From Colwellia ponticola (lineage in GTDB: Bacteria > Pseudomonadota > Gammaproteobacteria > Enterobacterales > Alteromonadaceae), in assembly GCF_005885605.1 (NCBI RefSeq), contig NZ_SZVP01000001.1:310001-374000 (forward strand): a stretch of DNA of 64,000 bases, written 5' to 3'. Numbering within the stretch: position 1 is the stretch's first letter; every line of letters starts with the position of its first letter. The position numbers and the translations under genes were made by a program. A model generated the notes under the pieces. The model was not told the origin of the DNA, did no database searches, and saw only the letters and a program-made list of their open reading frames with translations. This document shows positions 45,097 through 54,345 of this stretch, piece by piece.

Positions 45097-46041
45097 TTAA
45101 CTCGGTCGCGATTTTTCATGATCGTTCCGTGCATTATTAATTTTTTGTTCATTAATATAACCTGTTATGACGGTGTCGAGCATAGATAATGGCATTGAGC
45201 CATGTTTAAGTAACTGATCATGAAAATCTCGTAAGTCAAAGTTTTCACCCAGTGCTTGCTCAGCTTCATTACGTAAACGCTTAATAGTTAACTCTCCAAT
45301 CTTGTATGACAACGTTTGACCCGGCCAAGAAATATAGCGGTCTATTTCGGTCGTTACATTATGTAGTGACAGAGCGGTATTACTAGCTAAATAATTAATG
45401 GCTTGCTCCCTACTCCATCCTTGAGTGTGTATACCTGTATCAACCACCAAACGACAAGCGCGCCACATCTCATAGGTTAAACGACCAAAGTTGTGGTATG
45501 GGTTTTCATACATGCCGGCTTCTATTCCTAAATATTCAGAATATAACCCCCAGCCCTCACCAAAAGCAGATATATAAGTTCTCTTTCTAAAATTAGCGAC
45601 ATCAGTCATTTCTTTCGCTAACGATATTTGTAAATGATGACCTGGCACTGCTAACAGTCTTGATATCCTCTTGCCTAACAATATTGGCTATCGAAACATG
45701 AAAGCCCGACTCTGCCGTCAACGGCATGTAATGCTCTTTATTAGTATAATTATCTAACGCATTTTGAGGCTGTATGGCAACACCGAGAGATTAATCTGAT
45801 TTTCTTGCGTTAACTGTGCATTATCTAGAGCGAGTAACTGGTGATATATAGTCAAGCGTTGTTGGTGTTGAGAGCGTAAAAACGCTACTGATAAATCGGG
45901 AAGCTTAGCATTATTAGTTAAAACACCTGGTTGATTAAACGGGCTCGCTTGCAAGTAAAAGGTTTCGTGGGCAGCAATAATAGTCGCTAACTGTTCATTG
46001 ACAGTAATTTTTTTCATTGCAATGACTCTACATAGGGGCAT
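45097..46041 (-). pseudogene. Remnant of a DUF885 family (putative peptidase) gene
   Basis: Two frames match the ends of one DUF885 protein. The N-terminal part (46041-45754) contains LPDLSVAFLRSQHQQRLTIY and ends at LPYSLKMR*; a one-base gain at the A-run near 45764 would continue it as NALDNYTNKEHYMPLTAESG. The C-terminal part (45681-45097) has AVPGHHLQ, FGEGWGLYSEYLG, WRACRLVVDTGIH, and SLHNVTTEIDRYISWPGQ, the family signature. Between GFHVSIAN and AVPGHHLQ about 240 residues of the usual about 590 are missing, including the HE half of the metal motif. So there is at least one frameshift and one internal deletion; the product cannot be active. Confidence 0.85.
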
Positions 46042-46064
46042 AGAAGTAATATCTGTTGAGCTGG

Positions 46065-46100
46065 GCTACCTTAACTTAATAGCAATTAAGTTAAGGTAGC
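46065..46100. repeat. 16-bp perfect inverted repeat near the end of orn
   Basis: GCTACCTTAACTTAAT (46065-46080), loop AGCA, ATTAAGTTAAGGTAGC (46085-46100). It lies 84 nt after the orn stop on the minus strand and 24 nt before the DUF885 remnant. It has no T run; it could end the orn transcript or be a mobile-element scar. Confidence 0.6.
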
Positions 46101-46183
46101 GTTTGAGCAAAAGCTCACTTTTCAACAAAGCCCGCTCCACTTAAGCCAAATTATCGGTAAAATATCACCTTATCGGTACAGAC

Positions 46184-46729
46184 TTAAAGTTTAAAAAACA
46201 ACTCCTTATAAACTTTTAGCTCGGCAATTGACTCTTTAATATCATCAAGCGCTAAGTGAGCGCCGGTTTTAACAACCGCATCTAACACTTCAGGCTTCCA
46301 ACGCCTTGCGAGCTCTTTAATCGTGCTAACATCTAAGTTACGGTAATGAAAATAGTCTTCAAAGTCAGGCATATATTTATTAATAAAGCGTCTGTCTTGA
46401 CCAATACTATTACCACACATAGGTGATTTACCTTGCGGTACCCATTGTTGTACAAAAGCTAAGCTTTGTTCAGTTGCTTCAGCTAGGCTTACTTTACTGT
46501 CACGACAGCGCTGCGTTAATCCAGATTTTCCATGATGCTCAATGCACCATTCATTCATATTATCTAACACTTCATCACTTTGATTTATAGCAAAAGTAGG
46601 ACCTTGTGCTAAGATATTTAAGTGACTATCGGTGATAATTATAGCGATTTCTAAAATCACATCCTCGGCAGGTTCTAGTCCTGTCATTTCCAGATCAAGC
46701 CAAATTAAATTACTGTCATTACCCGCCAT
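46184..46729 (-). CDS. orn: Oligoribonuclease
   Basis: Orn is a 3'-5' exonuclease that degrades di- to pentaribonucleotides, including pGpG from c-di-GMP breakdown. The 181-aa product has the DEDDh exonuclease motifs: [12 protein letters not shown] (motif I), [15 protein letters not shown] (motif II), and [17 protein letters not shown] (motif III with the His/Asp). Length equals E. coli Orn. It is divergent from rsgA, as in E. coli. A functional link with the nearby GGDEF/EAL genes is only indirect (pGpG turnover). Confidence 0.97.
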   Translation of the reverse strand: MAGNDSNLIWLDLEMTGLEPAEDVILEIAIIITDSHLNILAQGPTFAINQSDEVLDNMNEWCIEHHGKSGLTQRCRDSKVSLAEATEQSLAFVQQWVPQGKSPMCGNSIGQDRRFINKYMPDFEDYFHYRNLDVSTIKELARRWKPEVLDAVVKTGAHLALDDIKESIAELKVYKELFFKL

Positions 46730-46857
46730 AAAATATCCTTAAAAAATGCATAAACATTGGTATATAATTGTTAGTATAATACGCCACAACCAAGTCGGAT
46801 CAAATCAAATGTTGGATAAAAGTAATTGGATCAAATTAAATTGTATGAATAAGTCTC

Positions 46858-47916
46858 TTGTCTAAAGTAAAGAAACTGACTAAGGGTCAGCAAAGACGCA
46901 TCAAAGCTAATCATGATAATAGATTGCAAGGTAAAACCACTAAAAGCAAAGACAAAGTACAATGGGACGATGATGACTTAGGAGCACCAGAGCAAGGTGT
47001 TATTATTAGTCGGTTTGGTCAACATGCTGATGTCGAAAGCGAACAAGGTGAAATATACCGTTGTAACTTACGTCGCTCTATTGGTTCACTTGTCTGTGGC
47101 GATAAAGTGCTGTGGCGCCTTGGTAGAGAAACTCAACATAGTATCACTGGGATAATAGAAGCCGTACATGAACGCGACTCTGTACTCAGCCGCCCCGATG
47201 TCTATGATGGTCTAAAGCCTATTGCCGCTAATATCAGTCAAATTCTTATTGTTTCGTCAGTATTACCCGTTTTTAATAGTGATATTATTGACCGTTACCT
47301 GGTTGCTGCTGAGCAAACAGGCATCACTCCAGTTATAGTGCTCAATAAAACTGACTTATTAGCGAGTATTAGTACAGAAGAACAAGCTAATATCAGCAAA
47401 CAATTGAAAATTTATCAAGATATAGGTTATCAAGTACTTTACGCTAGTAGTCAATCTCGCGATGGTATTAGCGAGCTAAAAGCGCAATTAAGTCAACACA
47501 CCAGTATTTTTGTTGGTCAATCAGGTGTTGGCAAATCGACCTTAGTTAATGCCCTTATGCCGGATGTCGGTATACTCACTAACGACGTATCTGAAAACTC
47601 AGGTTTAGGTCAACATACCACCACAGTGGCACGTTTATACCACTTTACAGAAGGTGGTGATTTAATTGATTCCCCTGGTATTCGTGAGTTTGGTTTATGG
47701 CATTTAACCCCTGAGCAAGTTTGCCACGGTTTTGTCGAGTTCTCTGAATTTCTTGGTCTATGTAAGTTTAGAGACTGTAAACATCAAACGGATCCAGGCT
47801 GCGCGTTAATCGCCGCAGGAGAAAATAAACAAATAAACCCTGCTCGTTTAGCAAGCTTTCAACGCATACTAGCTAGCCTCAATGATAACAAATTAACCTC
47901 ACGCTTTAATAATTAA
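46858..47916 (+). CDS. rsgA: Small ribosomal subunit GTPase RsgA
   Basis: RsgA is a circularly permuted GTPase that tests maturation of the 30S subunit and releases RbfA. The 352-aa product begins with the basic [22 protein letters not shown] tail, followed by an OB fold ([14 protein letters not shown]), permuted G motifs [13 protein letters not shown] and DSPG, and a zinc motif with [14 protein letters not shown]. Length equals E. coli RsgA. The only in-frame start is TTG at 46858; a 6-codon frame MNKSLV (ATG 46845, stop 46863-46865) overlaps it. -10-like TATAAT elements lie at 46763 and 46775. psd follows after 10 nt. Confidence 0.95.
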   Translation: MSKVKKLTKGQQRRIKANHDNRLQGKTTKSKDKVQWDDDDLGAPEQGVIISRFGQHADVESEQGEIYRCNLRRSIGSLVCGDKVLWRLGRETQHSITGIIEAVHERDSVLSRPDVYDGLKPIAANISQILIVSSVLPVFNSDIIDRYLVAAEQTGITPVIVLNKTDLLASISTEEQANISKQLKIYQDIGYQVLYASSQSRDGISELKAQLSQHTSIFVGQSGVGKSTLVNALMPDVGILTNDVSENSGLGQHTTTVARLYHFTEGGDLIDSPGIREFGLWHLTPEQVCHGFVEFSEFLGLCKFRDCKHQTDPGCALIAAGENKQINPARLASFQRILASLNDNKLTSRFNN

Positions 47917-47926
47917 GGAAAAACGA

Positions 47927-48856
47927 GTGTCCTCACCAAGCTCCTCACAGAATAATCTTAGCGACAACATTAAAATCGCTTTGCAATACATTATGCCTAA
48001 ACATGCTATTTCTCGTGTCGTGGGTAAATTAGCCGCAGCCAAAATGGGTTGGTTAACCACTAAGCTTATTAGCCTATTTATTAAATCTTATGGCATCAAT
48101 ATGAATGAAGCTAAGCTTAAAAACGCGAGCGACTTTGATACCTTCAATAACTTTTTCACTCGTGAATTAGCAGAAGGCGTTCGACCTATTGATGCTGATG
48201 AAAATGCTCTGTGTTATCCCGTTGATGGCGCAATCAGTCAGCAAGGTGATATCGTTGATGGGCAACTTATTCAAGCTAAAGGGTTCAACTACAGCGTAAC
48301 CTCTTTACTGGGCGGCGATGAAGTCGCTGCAGCTCCTTTCCAAGGCGGTAAGTTCTCCTGTATCTATTTGGCACCAAAAGATTATCACCGTATTCATATG
48401 CCCATAGCCGCAACCTTACGTGAAATGGTTTATGTGCCTGGCGAACTTTTTTCAGTAAACCCGCTTACCGCCAGAAATGTGCCTGATCTTTTTGCGCGCA
48501 ATGAGCGTGTAGTGGCTATTTTTGACACCAAAGCCGGTAAGCTTGCCATGGTCTTAGTAGGTGCCACTATTGTTGCCAGCATAGAAACAACTTGGGGCGG
48601 TACTATTACGCCACCGGCAGGCAAAGATATTTTTAGATGGAAGTACCCTGAAGAAGGCGCCGACGCCATTACCTTTGAAAAAGGTGATGAAATGGGTCGC
48701 TTTAAACTGGGATCAACGGTTGTAAGTACCTTTGCACCTAATATGATTAGTGACTTTGCCGATAATGCAGGCCCAGGTACGGTAACTCGACTGGGCGAGC
48801 TTTACGCCACACTCGATAAAACACTAACGACAACAGCAGAAAAAACTGAAGGATAG
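47927..48856 (+). CDS. psd: Phosphatidylserine decarboxylase proenzyme
   Basis: Psd makes phosphatidylethanolamine from phosphatidylserine at the inner membrane. It self-cleaves to give a pyruvoyl group; the cleavage motif LGST is present in [11 protein letters not shown] near residue 265, and the catalytic His/Asp of the [11 protein letters not shown] region are intact. Length 309 aa (E. coli 322). It starts at GTG 47927, with AAGGAAAA as ribosome binding site, 10 nt after rsgA, the conserved rsgA-psd operon. Confidence 0.96.
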   Translation: MSSPSSSQNNLSDNIKIALQYIMPKHAISRVVGKLAAAKMGWLTTKLISLFIKSYGINMNEAKLKNASDFDTFNNFFTRELAEGVRPIDADENALCYPVDGAISQQGDIVDGQLIQAKGFNYSVTSLLGGDEVAAAPFQGGKFSCIYLAPKDYHRIHMPIAATLREMVYVPGELFSVNPLTARNVPDLFARNERVVAIFDTKAGKLAMVLVGATIVASIETTWGGTITPPAGKDIFRWKYPEEGADAITFEKGDEMGRFKLGSTVVSTFAPNMISDFADNAGPGTVTRLGELYATLDKTLTTTAEKTEG

Positions 48857-48937
48857 TCCGCTTTTGTTGCCATGGGAACGATGAATAAACTGTTGCCCAT
48901 AAAACTGTTGCTCATTTAGTGTACTCATTATAAGCTA

Positions 48938-48967
48938 AGATAAAATACGATCGCATTCGTATTTTAT
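48938..48967 (+). terminator. Hairpin after psd
   Basis: Twelve-bp perfect stem GATAAAATACGA (48938-48949) / TCGTATTTTATC (48956-48967), 6-nt loop, about 80 nt after psd. The following GGTTTATTTTATC is T-rich but not a clean tract. Placed to end the rsgA-psd transcript. Confidence 0.55.
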
Positions 48968-49035
48968 CGGTTTATTTTATCGGTAATGCTCCTTAGTCGG
49001 GCTCCTTAGCCTGCTATTAACTGATAAAATTAATG

Positions 49036-49062
49036 CTATAGCTAGTTAACGTTTAGCTATAG
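49036..49062. promoter_or_regulatory. Dyad upstream of the BlaI-like repressor (candidate operator)
   Basis: CTATAGCTA (49036-49044) and TAGCTATAG (49054-49062) form a perfect 9-bp inverted repeat with a 9-nt spacer, ending 46 nt before the BlaI-type gene. BlaI/MecI dimers bind dyads in their own promoters, so this is a reasonable autoregulatory operator, although it is not the staphylococcal TACA/TGTA site. Confidence 0.45.
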
Positions 49063-49108
49063 TACTAAACAGCTGTATAACTAAAACGCCCAAATAGAGG
49101 ATAGGTAA

Positions 49109-49510
49109 ATGACAAAAGGAAAACCTGCAGTAAAGCCGACAGAGGCCGAGTTATTGTTACTTAATATTCTCTGGAAAATGGGACCTGCAACCGTCAGAGA
49201 AATTCATGATGTGGTTAGTCTTACCCAAAAAACAGGCTACACAACGGTATTAAAAATACTGCAAATTATGCATGAAAAATCACTGGTGATCCGTGATGAA
49301 AGTAATCGCGCTCATATTTATGCTACCGCAAATAGTCAAACACAAACACAGTCATCTCTTATCAAAGACTTAATAACCAAAGCGTTTGGTGGTTCTACCT
49401 CAAAATTAGTTATGCGTGCTATCGATGATTCAACTAGCGCTCAAGAAATTAATGATATTCGCCAGTTGCTCAACTCATTAGAAAAAAAAAATAGCACAAC
49501 TCAACACTAA
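49109..49510 (+). CDS. BlaI/MecI/CopY-family transcriptional repressor
   Basis: A 133-aa winged-helix repressor: EAELLLLNILWKMGPATVREIHDVVS is the start of the DNA-binding domain, TTVLKILQIMHEKSLVIRDES its recognition helix and wing, and a C-terminal dimerisation helix follows. In Gram-positives the partner BlaR1/MecR1 protease inactivates the repressor. Here the M56 protease gene starts 2 nt after its stop, so the two are one operon and presumably one circuit. GAGGATAGG precedes the ATG. Whether the target is a beta-lactamase or something else cannot be read; no such gene is adjacent. Confidence 0.9.
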   Translation: MTKGKPAVKPTEAELLLLNILWKMGPATVREIHDVVSLTQKTGYTTVLKILQIMHEKSLVIRDESNRAHIYATANSQTQTQSSLIKDLITKAFGGSTSKLVMRAIDDSTSAQEINDIRQLLNSLEKKNSTTQH

Positions 49511-49512
49511 CT

Positions 49513-51600
49513 ATGTTTGAAACATTATTTAACAGCCCTTTTTTATACAGCTTATCACTCACCCTAGTGCATTTCTTATGGCAAGGTTTACTCGTAGCGT
49601 TTATCTTAAAGTTGCTATTATTTATTGTTAATAAAAAAAAATCAAAGCTGCGTTATAGCTTAGCGATATCGGCAATGCTAACCAATGCTATACTGGCTTT
49701 ATTTACCTACAATATAATTTCCTCTAACAACACAGTAAACTTTGAAAGTCATCCTAGCCATATCGCGCTAACCAATTTAGTGAATGAGTTAACGCAACAA
49801 AATGCGCTATTTACTTCGCAGCAACTACTACCGTCAATTTTAACGTATTCATTACCTTACCTTTCATTATTATGGCTAGCTAGTGTTACTATACTTGTCT
49901 TTAAATTACTGTTTGAAATTTATAATGTTAATAAATTACCTAAGTATTTAACTGCTCTGCCCTCTGAGACGCTGTCGGCGCGTTTTAATGTATTAGCCAA
50001 GAAATTACAGTTAAGCAGCGCTCCAACGTTACTTATTTCTTTAAAAGCAGAAGTTCCTATGGCGATAGGTTGGTTAAAACCAGTGGTGTTACTCCCTGCG
50101 ACTATGGTCACGGGTTTAAATTCAGCCCAACTTGAAATGCTTATTTTACATGAATTAGCGCATATACGTCGGCATGATTACTTGGTGAACTTTTTACAGA
50201 CCGTGATTGAGTTGCTCTTTTTCTTCCATCCGAGTGTGCACTGGGTTGGTAAGCAAATACGTAATGAGCGAGAATATTGTAGTGATGATATTGCTGTACA
50301 ACATTGTGGTGATGCCATGGCTTACGCCCACACCCTAACCGATACAGCCTCTTTATGTGCAAAAAACAATATTAATACTATTCCAGCTATGGCAATGGCG
50401 GCATCAGGTGGCGACTTAAAAGCAAGAGTGCTGAGGCTTGTTGATAACCATTGTGCACCAACTAATAACACGAGTAAGTTATTGGCCGCATTTAGTCTTT
50501 TGTTGACGCTAATATTGCTCATGGTTAATCAACTACTAACCACCTCTTTTGCTCAACAGCCAAGTCAGCCCTTGTCTTGGCAAGAAACCATTAGTATTAA
50601 CGAAAGTCCGCTTATTCACGCAAATATGACGGCACCATTGGCCACAACTAATCATAATCAAAAAGCCACCACTGAAGATAATGATCCAAGACTACAAGCA
50701 CTATTTGTTAACAGTGATACTACTGACGACGTTAAAAGCACTGAGCTTGTTGATAACATTTTAGCGAGAGCAAAAATACAACGGACTAACCTGCAAGTAA
50801 CTGAAAAAAACAAGGTAAGCACACAAAGAGTCACATCAAACGTTGCTCAACCTATAATCGAGCATAAAACGCCTGAAAACTTCAAGCAAGATACCGCTCG
50901 AGTAAAAAAACAAACCATCGCAACTAACGTTAAACAAACGGTGAGTACTGTCAAAGATCAAGAACTACAAAGTGATTTTTTGGTAAAAAAAGGGACTATA
51001 GATCTCGATTCAACGTTACCTGACCCCTTGCTTAATAAGGGACTTAGTAAAACCGCTACGTCAAACAAAGCTTTACTAGAAACAACGGTAGTAAAAACAA
51101 CAGAAAAAAACTTACAACGAGCAACTAGCGCGCAAAAGCTAGTTAAGCCTCATACAGACCCAAGGTTACTTGTTGTTGAAAAGACCATAGATAAACACAA
51201 CGAAACAAACAACCTAATTAAGGATAATTTACTTCAACAACCACTAAGTACAAGCAGCACACAGAAATCACCTTTAACAACCTCTTCAAACCAAGAGTCA
51301 AACCAAGCAGTATTAGCGACTGCCAGTTCACTTGACGCGACATTATTAAAGTCTATTACCCCTATATATCCAAACTTGGCTAAGCGTCGCGGCATTGAGA
51401 TGGAGGTAACCGTAGATTTCACTATCGACCGAAATGGTAAAGTAAAAGATATAAACTTTATTCATCAAAATAAGCTTATCTATTTTAAATCGGCGATTCG
51501 TTCGGCTATTCGTCAGTGGCGATTTACTCCTGCCATTAAAAATAATCGTAAAATTGAAAGTAAGATGACGAAAATATTCTCTTTTAGCTTGCATGCCTAG
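49513..51600 (+). CDS. BlaR1-type M56 metallopeptidase with C-terminal TonB domain
   Basis: A 695-aa membrane protein. Membrane segments occupy about 8-36, 52-72, 115-140 and 318-340. Between the last two lies an M56 zinc protease with HELAHIRRHDY (HExxH) and REYCSDDIAV for the third ligand. After the last membrane segment comes a long low-complexity, Thr/Gln/Lys-rich periplasmic region (about 345-600), and then a TonB C-terminal fold (about 608-695: SITPIYPNLAKRRGIEMEVTVDFTIDRNGKV...IRQWRFTPA). So the usual beta-lactam sensor domain of BlaR1 is replaced by a TonB-type domain. Coupled to the BlaI-like repressor; the signal is probably periplasmic. Confidence 0.88.
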   Translation: MFETLFNSPFLYSLSLTLVHFLWQGLLVAFILKLLLFIVNKKKSKLRYSLAISAMLTNAILALFTYNIISSNNTVNFESHPSHIALTNLVNELTQQNALFTSQQLLPSILTYSLPYLSLLWLASVTILVFKLLFEIYNVNKLPKYLTALPSETLSARFNVLAKKLQLSSAPTLLISLKAEVPMAIGWLKPVVLLPATMVTGLNSAQLEMLILHELAHIRRHDYLVNFLQTVIELLFFFHPSVHWVGKQIRNEREYCSDDIAVQHCGDAMAYAHTLTDTASLCAKNNINTIPAMAMAASGGDLKARVLRLVDNHCAPTNNTSKLLAAFSLLLTLILLMVNQLLTTSFAQQPSQPLSWQETISINESPLIHANMTAPLATTNHNQKATTEDNDPRLQALFVNSDTTDDVKSTELVDNILARAKIQRTNLQVTEKNKVSTQRVTSNVAQPIIEHKTPENFKQDTARVKKQTIATNVKQTVSTVKDQELQSDFLVKKGTIDLDSTLPDPLLNKGLSKTATSNKALLETTVVKTTEKNLQRATSAQKLVKPHTDPRLLVVEKTIDKHNETNNLIKDNLLQQPLSTSSTQKSPLTTSSNQESNQAVLATASSLDATLLKSITPIYPNLAKRRGIEMEVTVDFTIDRNGKVKDINFIHQNKLIYFKSAIRSAIRQWRFTPAIKNNRKIESKMTKIFSFSLHA

Positions 51601-51702
51601 TAGTTATAATAACTAACGGTACGATGACAATTCGCCCCCTATTTATCTACCTTAGTTTTTTATAGGATTAATGCTAAATAACATATAGTTAAAGGTAATA
51701 CT

Positions 51703-52707
51703 TTGAGTTACGAACAGGTGTTTGACGCAGAAAAAAAAGCCACCGATAACAAAGTCAAAAACATCATCTCATTTTGGCAGCAAGGTTGTTTTAATTCATT
51801 TAGTGGCGTTGATAACGTCGTGATTCACTATGCGCAATTTATCCAGCAACAAGCTGATTGCCCCACCATAATTATTAGCCCAGGTCGCTGTGAAAGCTAT
51901 CTAAAATATCAAGAGCTTTGTTTTGACTTATACCAGCAAGGTTATAATCTTTTTATTATCGATCATCGTGGTCAGGGATTATCTGGACGATTTTTTCCAA
52001 GCGTCAATAGAGGTTACGTCACTCACTTTCAAGATTATGTCGATGACTTACAGTATTTAGTTGAAAATATAGTAACTAAACACTGTTCAGCTAAACCCTA
52101 TATATTGGCGCACTCTATGGGTGGAGCTATTGCTGTACGCTTTATGCAGGATTTTCCTGATGCGATTAAAGCAGCGGTAATATCATCACCCATGCTGGGT
52201 TTTAACAGCGGTGTATTACCCTACTGGTTAGCACAGAGCTTGGTTGTGATTAAAGCGAAACTTAATAGCCTCCTCAGTAAAAATCCTTGGTATTTCTTAG
52301 GGCAAAAAGATTATTCGGTCATTGATTTTAAGGACAATAAACTAACCCATTCATTGGCGCGTTACCAACAATTTGTCGACTTATATAGTAATAATAAAGC
52401 CATTCAATTAGGCGGTGTTACCAGTCATTGGTTAATGCAAAGTATTACCGCACAAAAAGAGATTTTTGCTAAATTATTTCAGTTAAAAACACCGGTATTA
52501 TTGCTTCAAGCAGGCGCTGATAGTGTAGTTTCTCCACAAGCACAAAATCTTTTTTGTCAGCAATTACATCATTTACAGCCACAATCGTGCCCACATGGAC
52601 GACCTAGCAGGTTTGATGGTGCTTACCATGAGTTATTTTTTGAAAGCGATAATTATAGAGACAAAGCTATCGCACAAAGCCTGGCTTGGTTTCAACAACA
52701 CAAATAG
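51703..52707 (+). CDS. pldB: Lysophospholipase L2-like alpha/beta hydrolase PldB
   Basis: A 334-aa alpha/beta hydrolase closely resembling E. coli PldB (340 aa) across its length: PTIIISPGRCESYLKYQEL, IIDHRGQGLSGR, AHSMGGAIAVRFMQ with the nucleophile Ser, the acid in LLLQAGADSVV, and the catalytic His in FDGAYHELFFE. PldB hydrolyses lysophospholipids at the inner membrane. It starts at TTG 51703 with AAAGGT upstream. It is convergent with fieF; a 9-bp hairpin (52761-52788) covers the end of fieF. Confidence 0.88.
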   Translation: MSYEQVFDAEKKATDNKVKNIISFWQQGCFNSFSGVDNVVIHYAQFIQQQADCPTIIISPGRCESYLKYQELCFDLYQQGYNLFIIDHRGQGLSGRFFPSVNRGYVTHFQDYVDDLQYLVENIVTKHCSAKPYILAHSMGGAIAVRFMQDFPDAIKAAVISSPMLGFNSGVLPYWLAQSLVVIKAKLNSLLSKNPWYFLGQKDYSVIDFKDNKLTHSLARYQQFVDLYSNNKAIQLGGVTSHWLMQSITAQKEIFAKLFQLKTPVLLLQAGADSVVSPQAQNLFCQQLHHLQPQSCPHGRPSRFDGAYHELFFESDNYRDKAIAQSLAWFQQHK

Positions 52708-52760
52708 TTTTTCTCGCACTATGTTTTATCGTCCTATTCTGCTCTATCCTATACCAATAT

Positions 52761-52788
52761 AACGTTAGTAGTATTAGCGACTAACGTT
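52761..52788. terminator. Hairpin between convergent pldB and fieF
   Basis: AACGTTAGT (52761-52769) / ACTAACGTT (52780-52788), 10-nt loop. It overlaps the last codons and stop of fieF, and has no T tract. Possible transcript end. Confidence 0.4.
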
Positions 52789-53674
52789 GCATTGCCGAGG
52801 TAGGATCATGGTGAATAAAAACCTCACAAGGCGCGAGAGCCCGACAGATTTGTGCTTCAATTTCATCACCAATACTATGAGCTTCTAAAAGTGAGAGATC
52901 ATCACTGAGCTCTAAATGAAACTGAATAAATTTTTGCACGCCCGATTGTCGGGTTCTTAACTCATGGATACCTATCGCTTGCTGATGAGAGACAACAATC
53001 GCTTTGATTTGTGCTAACTCTTCTGCACTCAGTTCACTGTCCATTAACTGTGACACACTTTGCACCATAATTTGTCCTGCACCCAAAACCAAATAAAGTG
53101 CCACTAATATAGTGAATATACCATCAGCTTCTAGCCATATGCCTTGACTTAAGATGATAGCAATTAGTACCCCTAAGTTTAAAAACAGATCTGATTGATA
53201 ATGCAAAGCATCACCACTGATAATAATAGAGCCAGTACGTTTTATAACATAGCGTTGAATAGCAACCAGTATAAGTGTTAACACAATAGAAATAACCGTT
53301 ACCCAAATAGCAACTTCACTTTTGACAATAACCTGTGGATTAAGCAGCCGAGATACACCATTAAAAATAAGAATAATAGCAGAGCCAAGTACAAAAGAGG
53401 CTTGCACTAAGCCCGCTAAACTTTCTGCTTTACCGTGACCAAAAGTGTGCTCTTTATCCGCAGGCGCTAAAGCAAAACGTAAAATAACAATACTCATTGC
53501 TGAGGCAAACAAATCTAAAATAGAGTCGGTAGTAGAAGCCAACATAGCGCTAGAATCTGTTACCAACCAAGCATAAAGCTTAATTACCACTAAAATTACC
53601 GCTGTCGTGGTAGAGGAAATTGCCGCGAATCGCACCCAAAAGGCATAATCGTCTGTTGATTTTTGTGTATTCAT
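52781..53674 (-). CDS. fieF: Cation diffusion facilitator FieF-like (Fe/Zn efflux)
   Basis: A 297-aa CDF transporter with six membrane segments and a C-terminal cytoplasmic domain. Metal-site residues are in STTDSILDL (first site, D/D) and HYQSDLFLN (H/D), and FGHGKAESLAGL provides the intracellular His/Asp region. This matches E. coli FieF (300 aa), a proton-driven exporter of iron and zinc. It is divergent from trmL and convergent with pldB. Confidence 0.9.
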   Translation of the reverse strand: MNTQKSTDDYAFWVRFAAISSTTTAVILVVIKLYAWLVTDSSAMLASTTDSILDLFASAMSIVILRFALAPADKEHTFGHGKAESLAGLVQASFVLGSAIILIFNGVSRLLNPQVIVKSEVAIWVTVISIVLTLILVAIQRYVIKRTGSIIISGDALHYQSDLFLNLGVLIAIILSQGIWLEADGIFTILVALYLVLGAGQIMVQSVSQLMDSELSAEELAQIKAIVVSHQQAIGIHELRTRQSGVQKFIQFHLELSDDLSLLEAHSIGDEIEAQICRALAPCEVFIHHDPTSAMQR

Positions 53675-53734
53675 GTTGCCCCTTGGCGAAAAAATAAAGA
53701 CTTAAAAGTAATAACGGCTATATAGTTACCTGTG

Positions 53735-53740
53735 TATAAT
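53735..53740 (+). promoter_or_regulatory. -10 element for trmL
   Basis: TATAAT at 53735-53740 within TGTGTATAATAAC. Transcription would begin near 53747, which rules out a GTG start at 53732 and leaves trmL with a very short or leaderless 5' end. Confidence 0.5.
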
Positions 53741-53770
53741 AACAAAAATTTTTATCAGATGACGATTGTT

Positions 53771-54235
53771 ATGTTAGATGTTGTGCTTTTTCAACCCCAA
53801 ATACCACCGAATACCGGTAACATCATTCGCTTATGCGCCAATTCAGGTTTTCGTTTACATTTAATAGAACCGTTAGGATTTGATTTAGAAGATAAAAAAT
53901 TACGTCGTGCCGGTTTAGACTACCATGAATTTGCCGCCATACAGCGCCATGCTAGCTTTTCTGCTTTTATGGAAAAAGAGCAACCCAAACGAGTGTTAGC
54001 TGTGACGACTAAAACAGATAATTTCTACGGCGATGTAAAGTTTACTAGCGGTGATTATTTATTATTTGGCTCAGAAACCGCTGGATTACCTGAAGAGGTG
54101 CGCGTACAAATACCAGATAAAGATAAGATTAGAATTCCAATGTTAAAAGAAAGCCGTAGCATGAATTTATCAAACGCTGCAGCGGTTATCGTTTACGATG
54201 CATGGCGTCAACTCGGTTTTCCTAACGCGGTATAA
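53771..54235 (+). CDS. trmL: tRNA (cytidine/uridine-34-2'-O)-methyltransferase TrmL
   Basis: TrmL is a SPOUT methyltransferase that modifies the wobble base of tRNA-Leu isoacceptors. From the ATG at 53771 the product is 154 aa and begins [26 protein letters not shown], aligning directly with E. coli TrmL (157 aa). The SPOUT knot motifs [14 protein letters not shown] and [30 protein letters not shown] are intact. An alternative ATG at 53759 and a GTG at 53732 are in frame; the GTG is inside the promoter. A terminator shared with gpsA follows. Confidence 0.93.
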   Translation: MLDVVLFQPQIPPNTGNIIRLCANSGFRLHLIEPLGFDLEDKKLRRAGLDYHEFAAIQRHASFSAFMEKEQPKRVLAVTTKTDNFYGDVKFTSGDYLLFGSETAGLPEEVRVQIPDKDKIRIPMLKESRSMNLSNAAAVIVYDAWRQLGFPNAV

Positions 54236-54241
54236 AAAGTA

Positions 54242-54280
54242 TAAAACCAGTCAATAACATCCGTTAATTGACTGGTTTTA
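54242..54280. terminator. Bidirectional terminator between trmL and gpsA
   Basis: Thirteen-bp stem AAAACCAGTCAAT (54243-54255) / ATTGACTGGTTTT (54267-54279), extended by one T/A pair to 54242 and 54280; loop 11 nt. Good A/T flanks in both directions. Confidence 0.85.
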
Positions 54281-54345
54281 TCTGCTTAGGTTGAACTACT
54301 CACCTACCTTTTTTTCGCCAGTGTGACAGGTTGGTAAGTGAAAGC

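Noticed and set aside
53732-53770. Longer trmL start at GTG 53732
   Set aside because: The codons overlap the TATAAT promoter element, and E. coli TrmL aligns from MLDVVLF at 53771.
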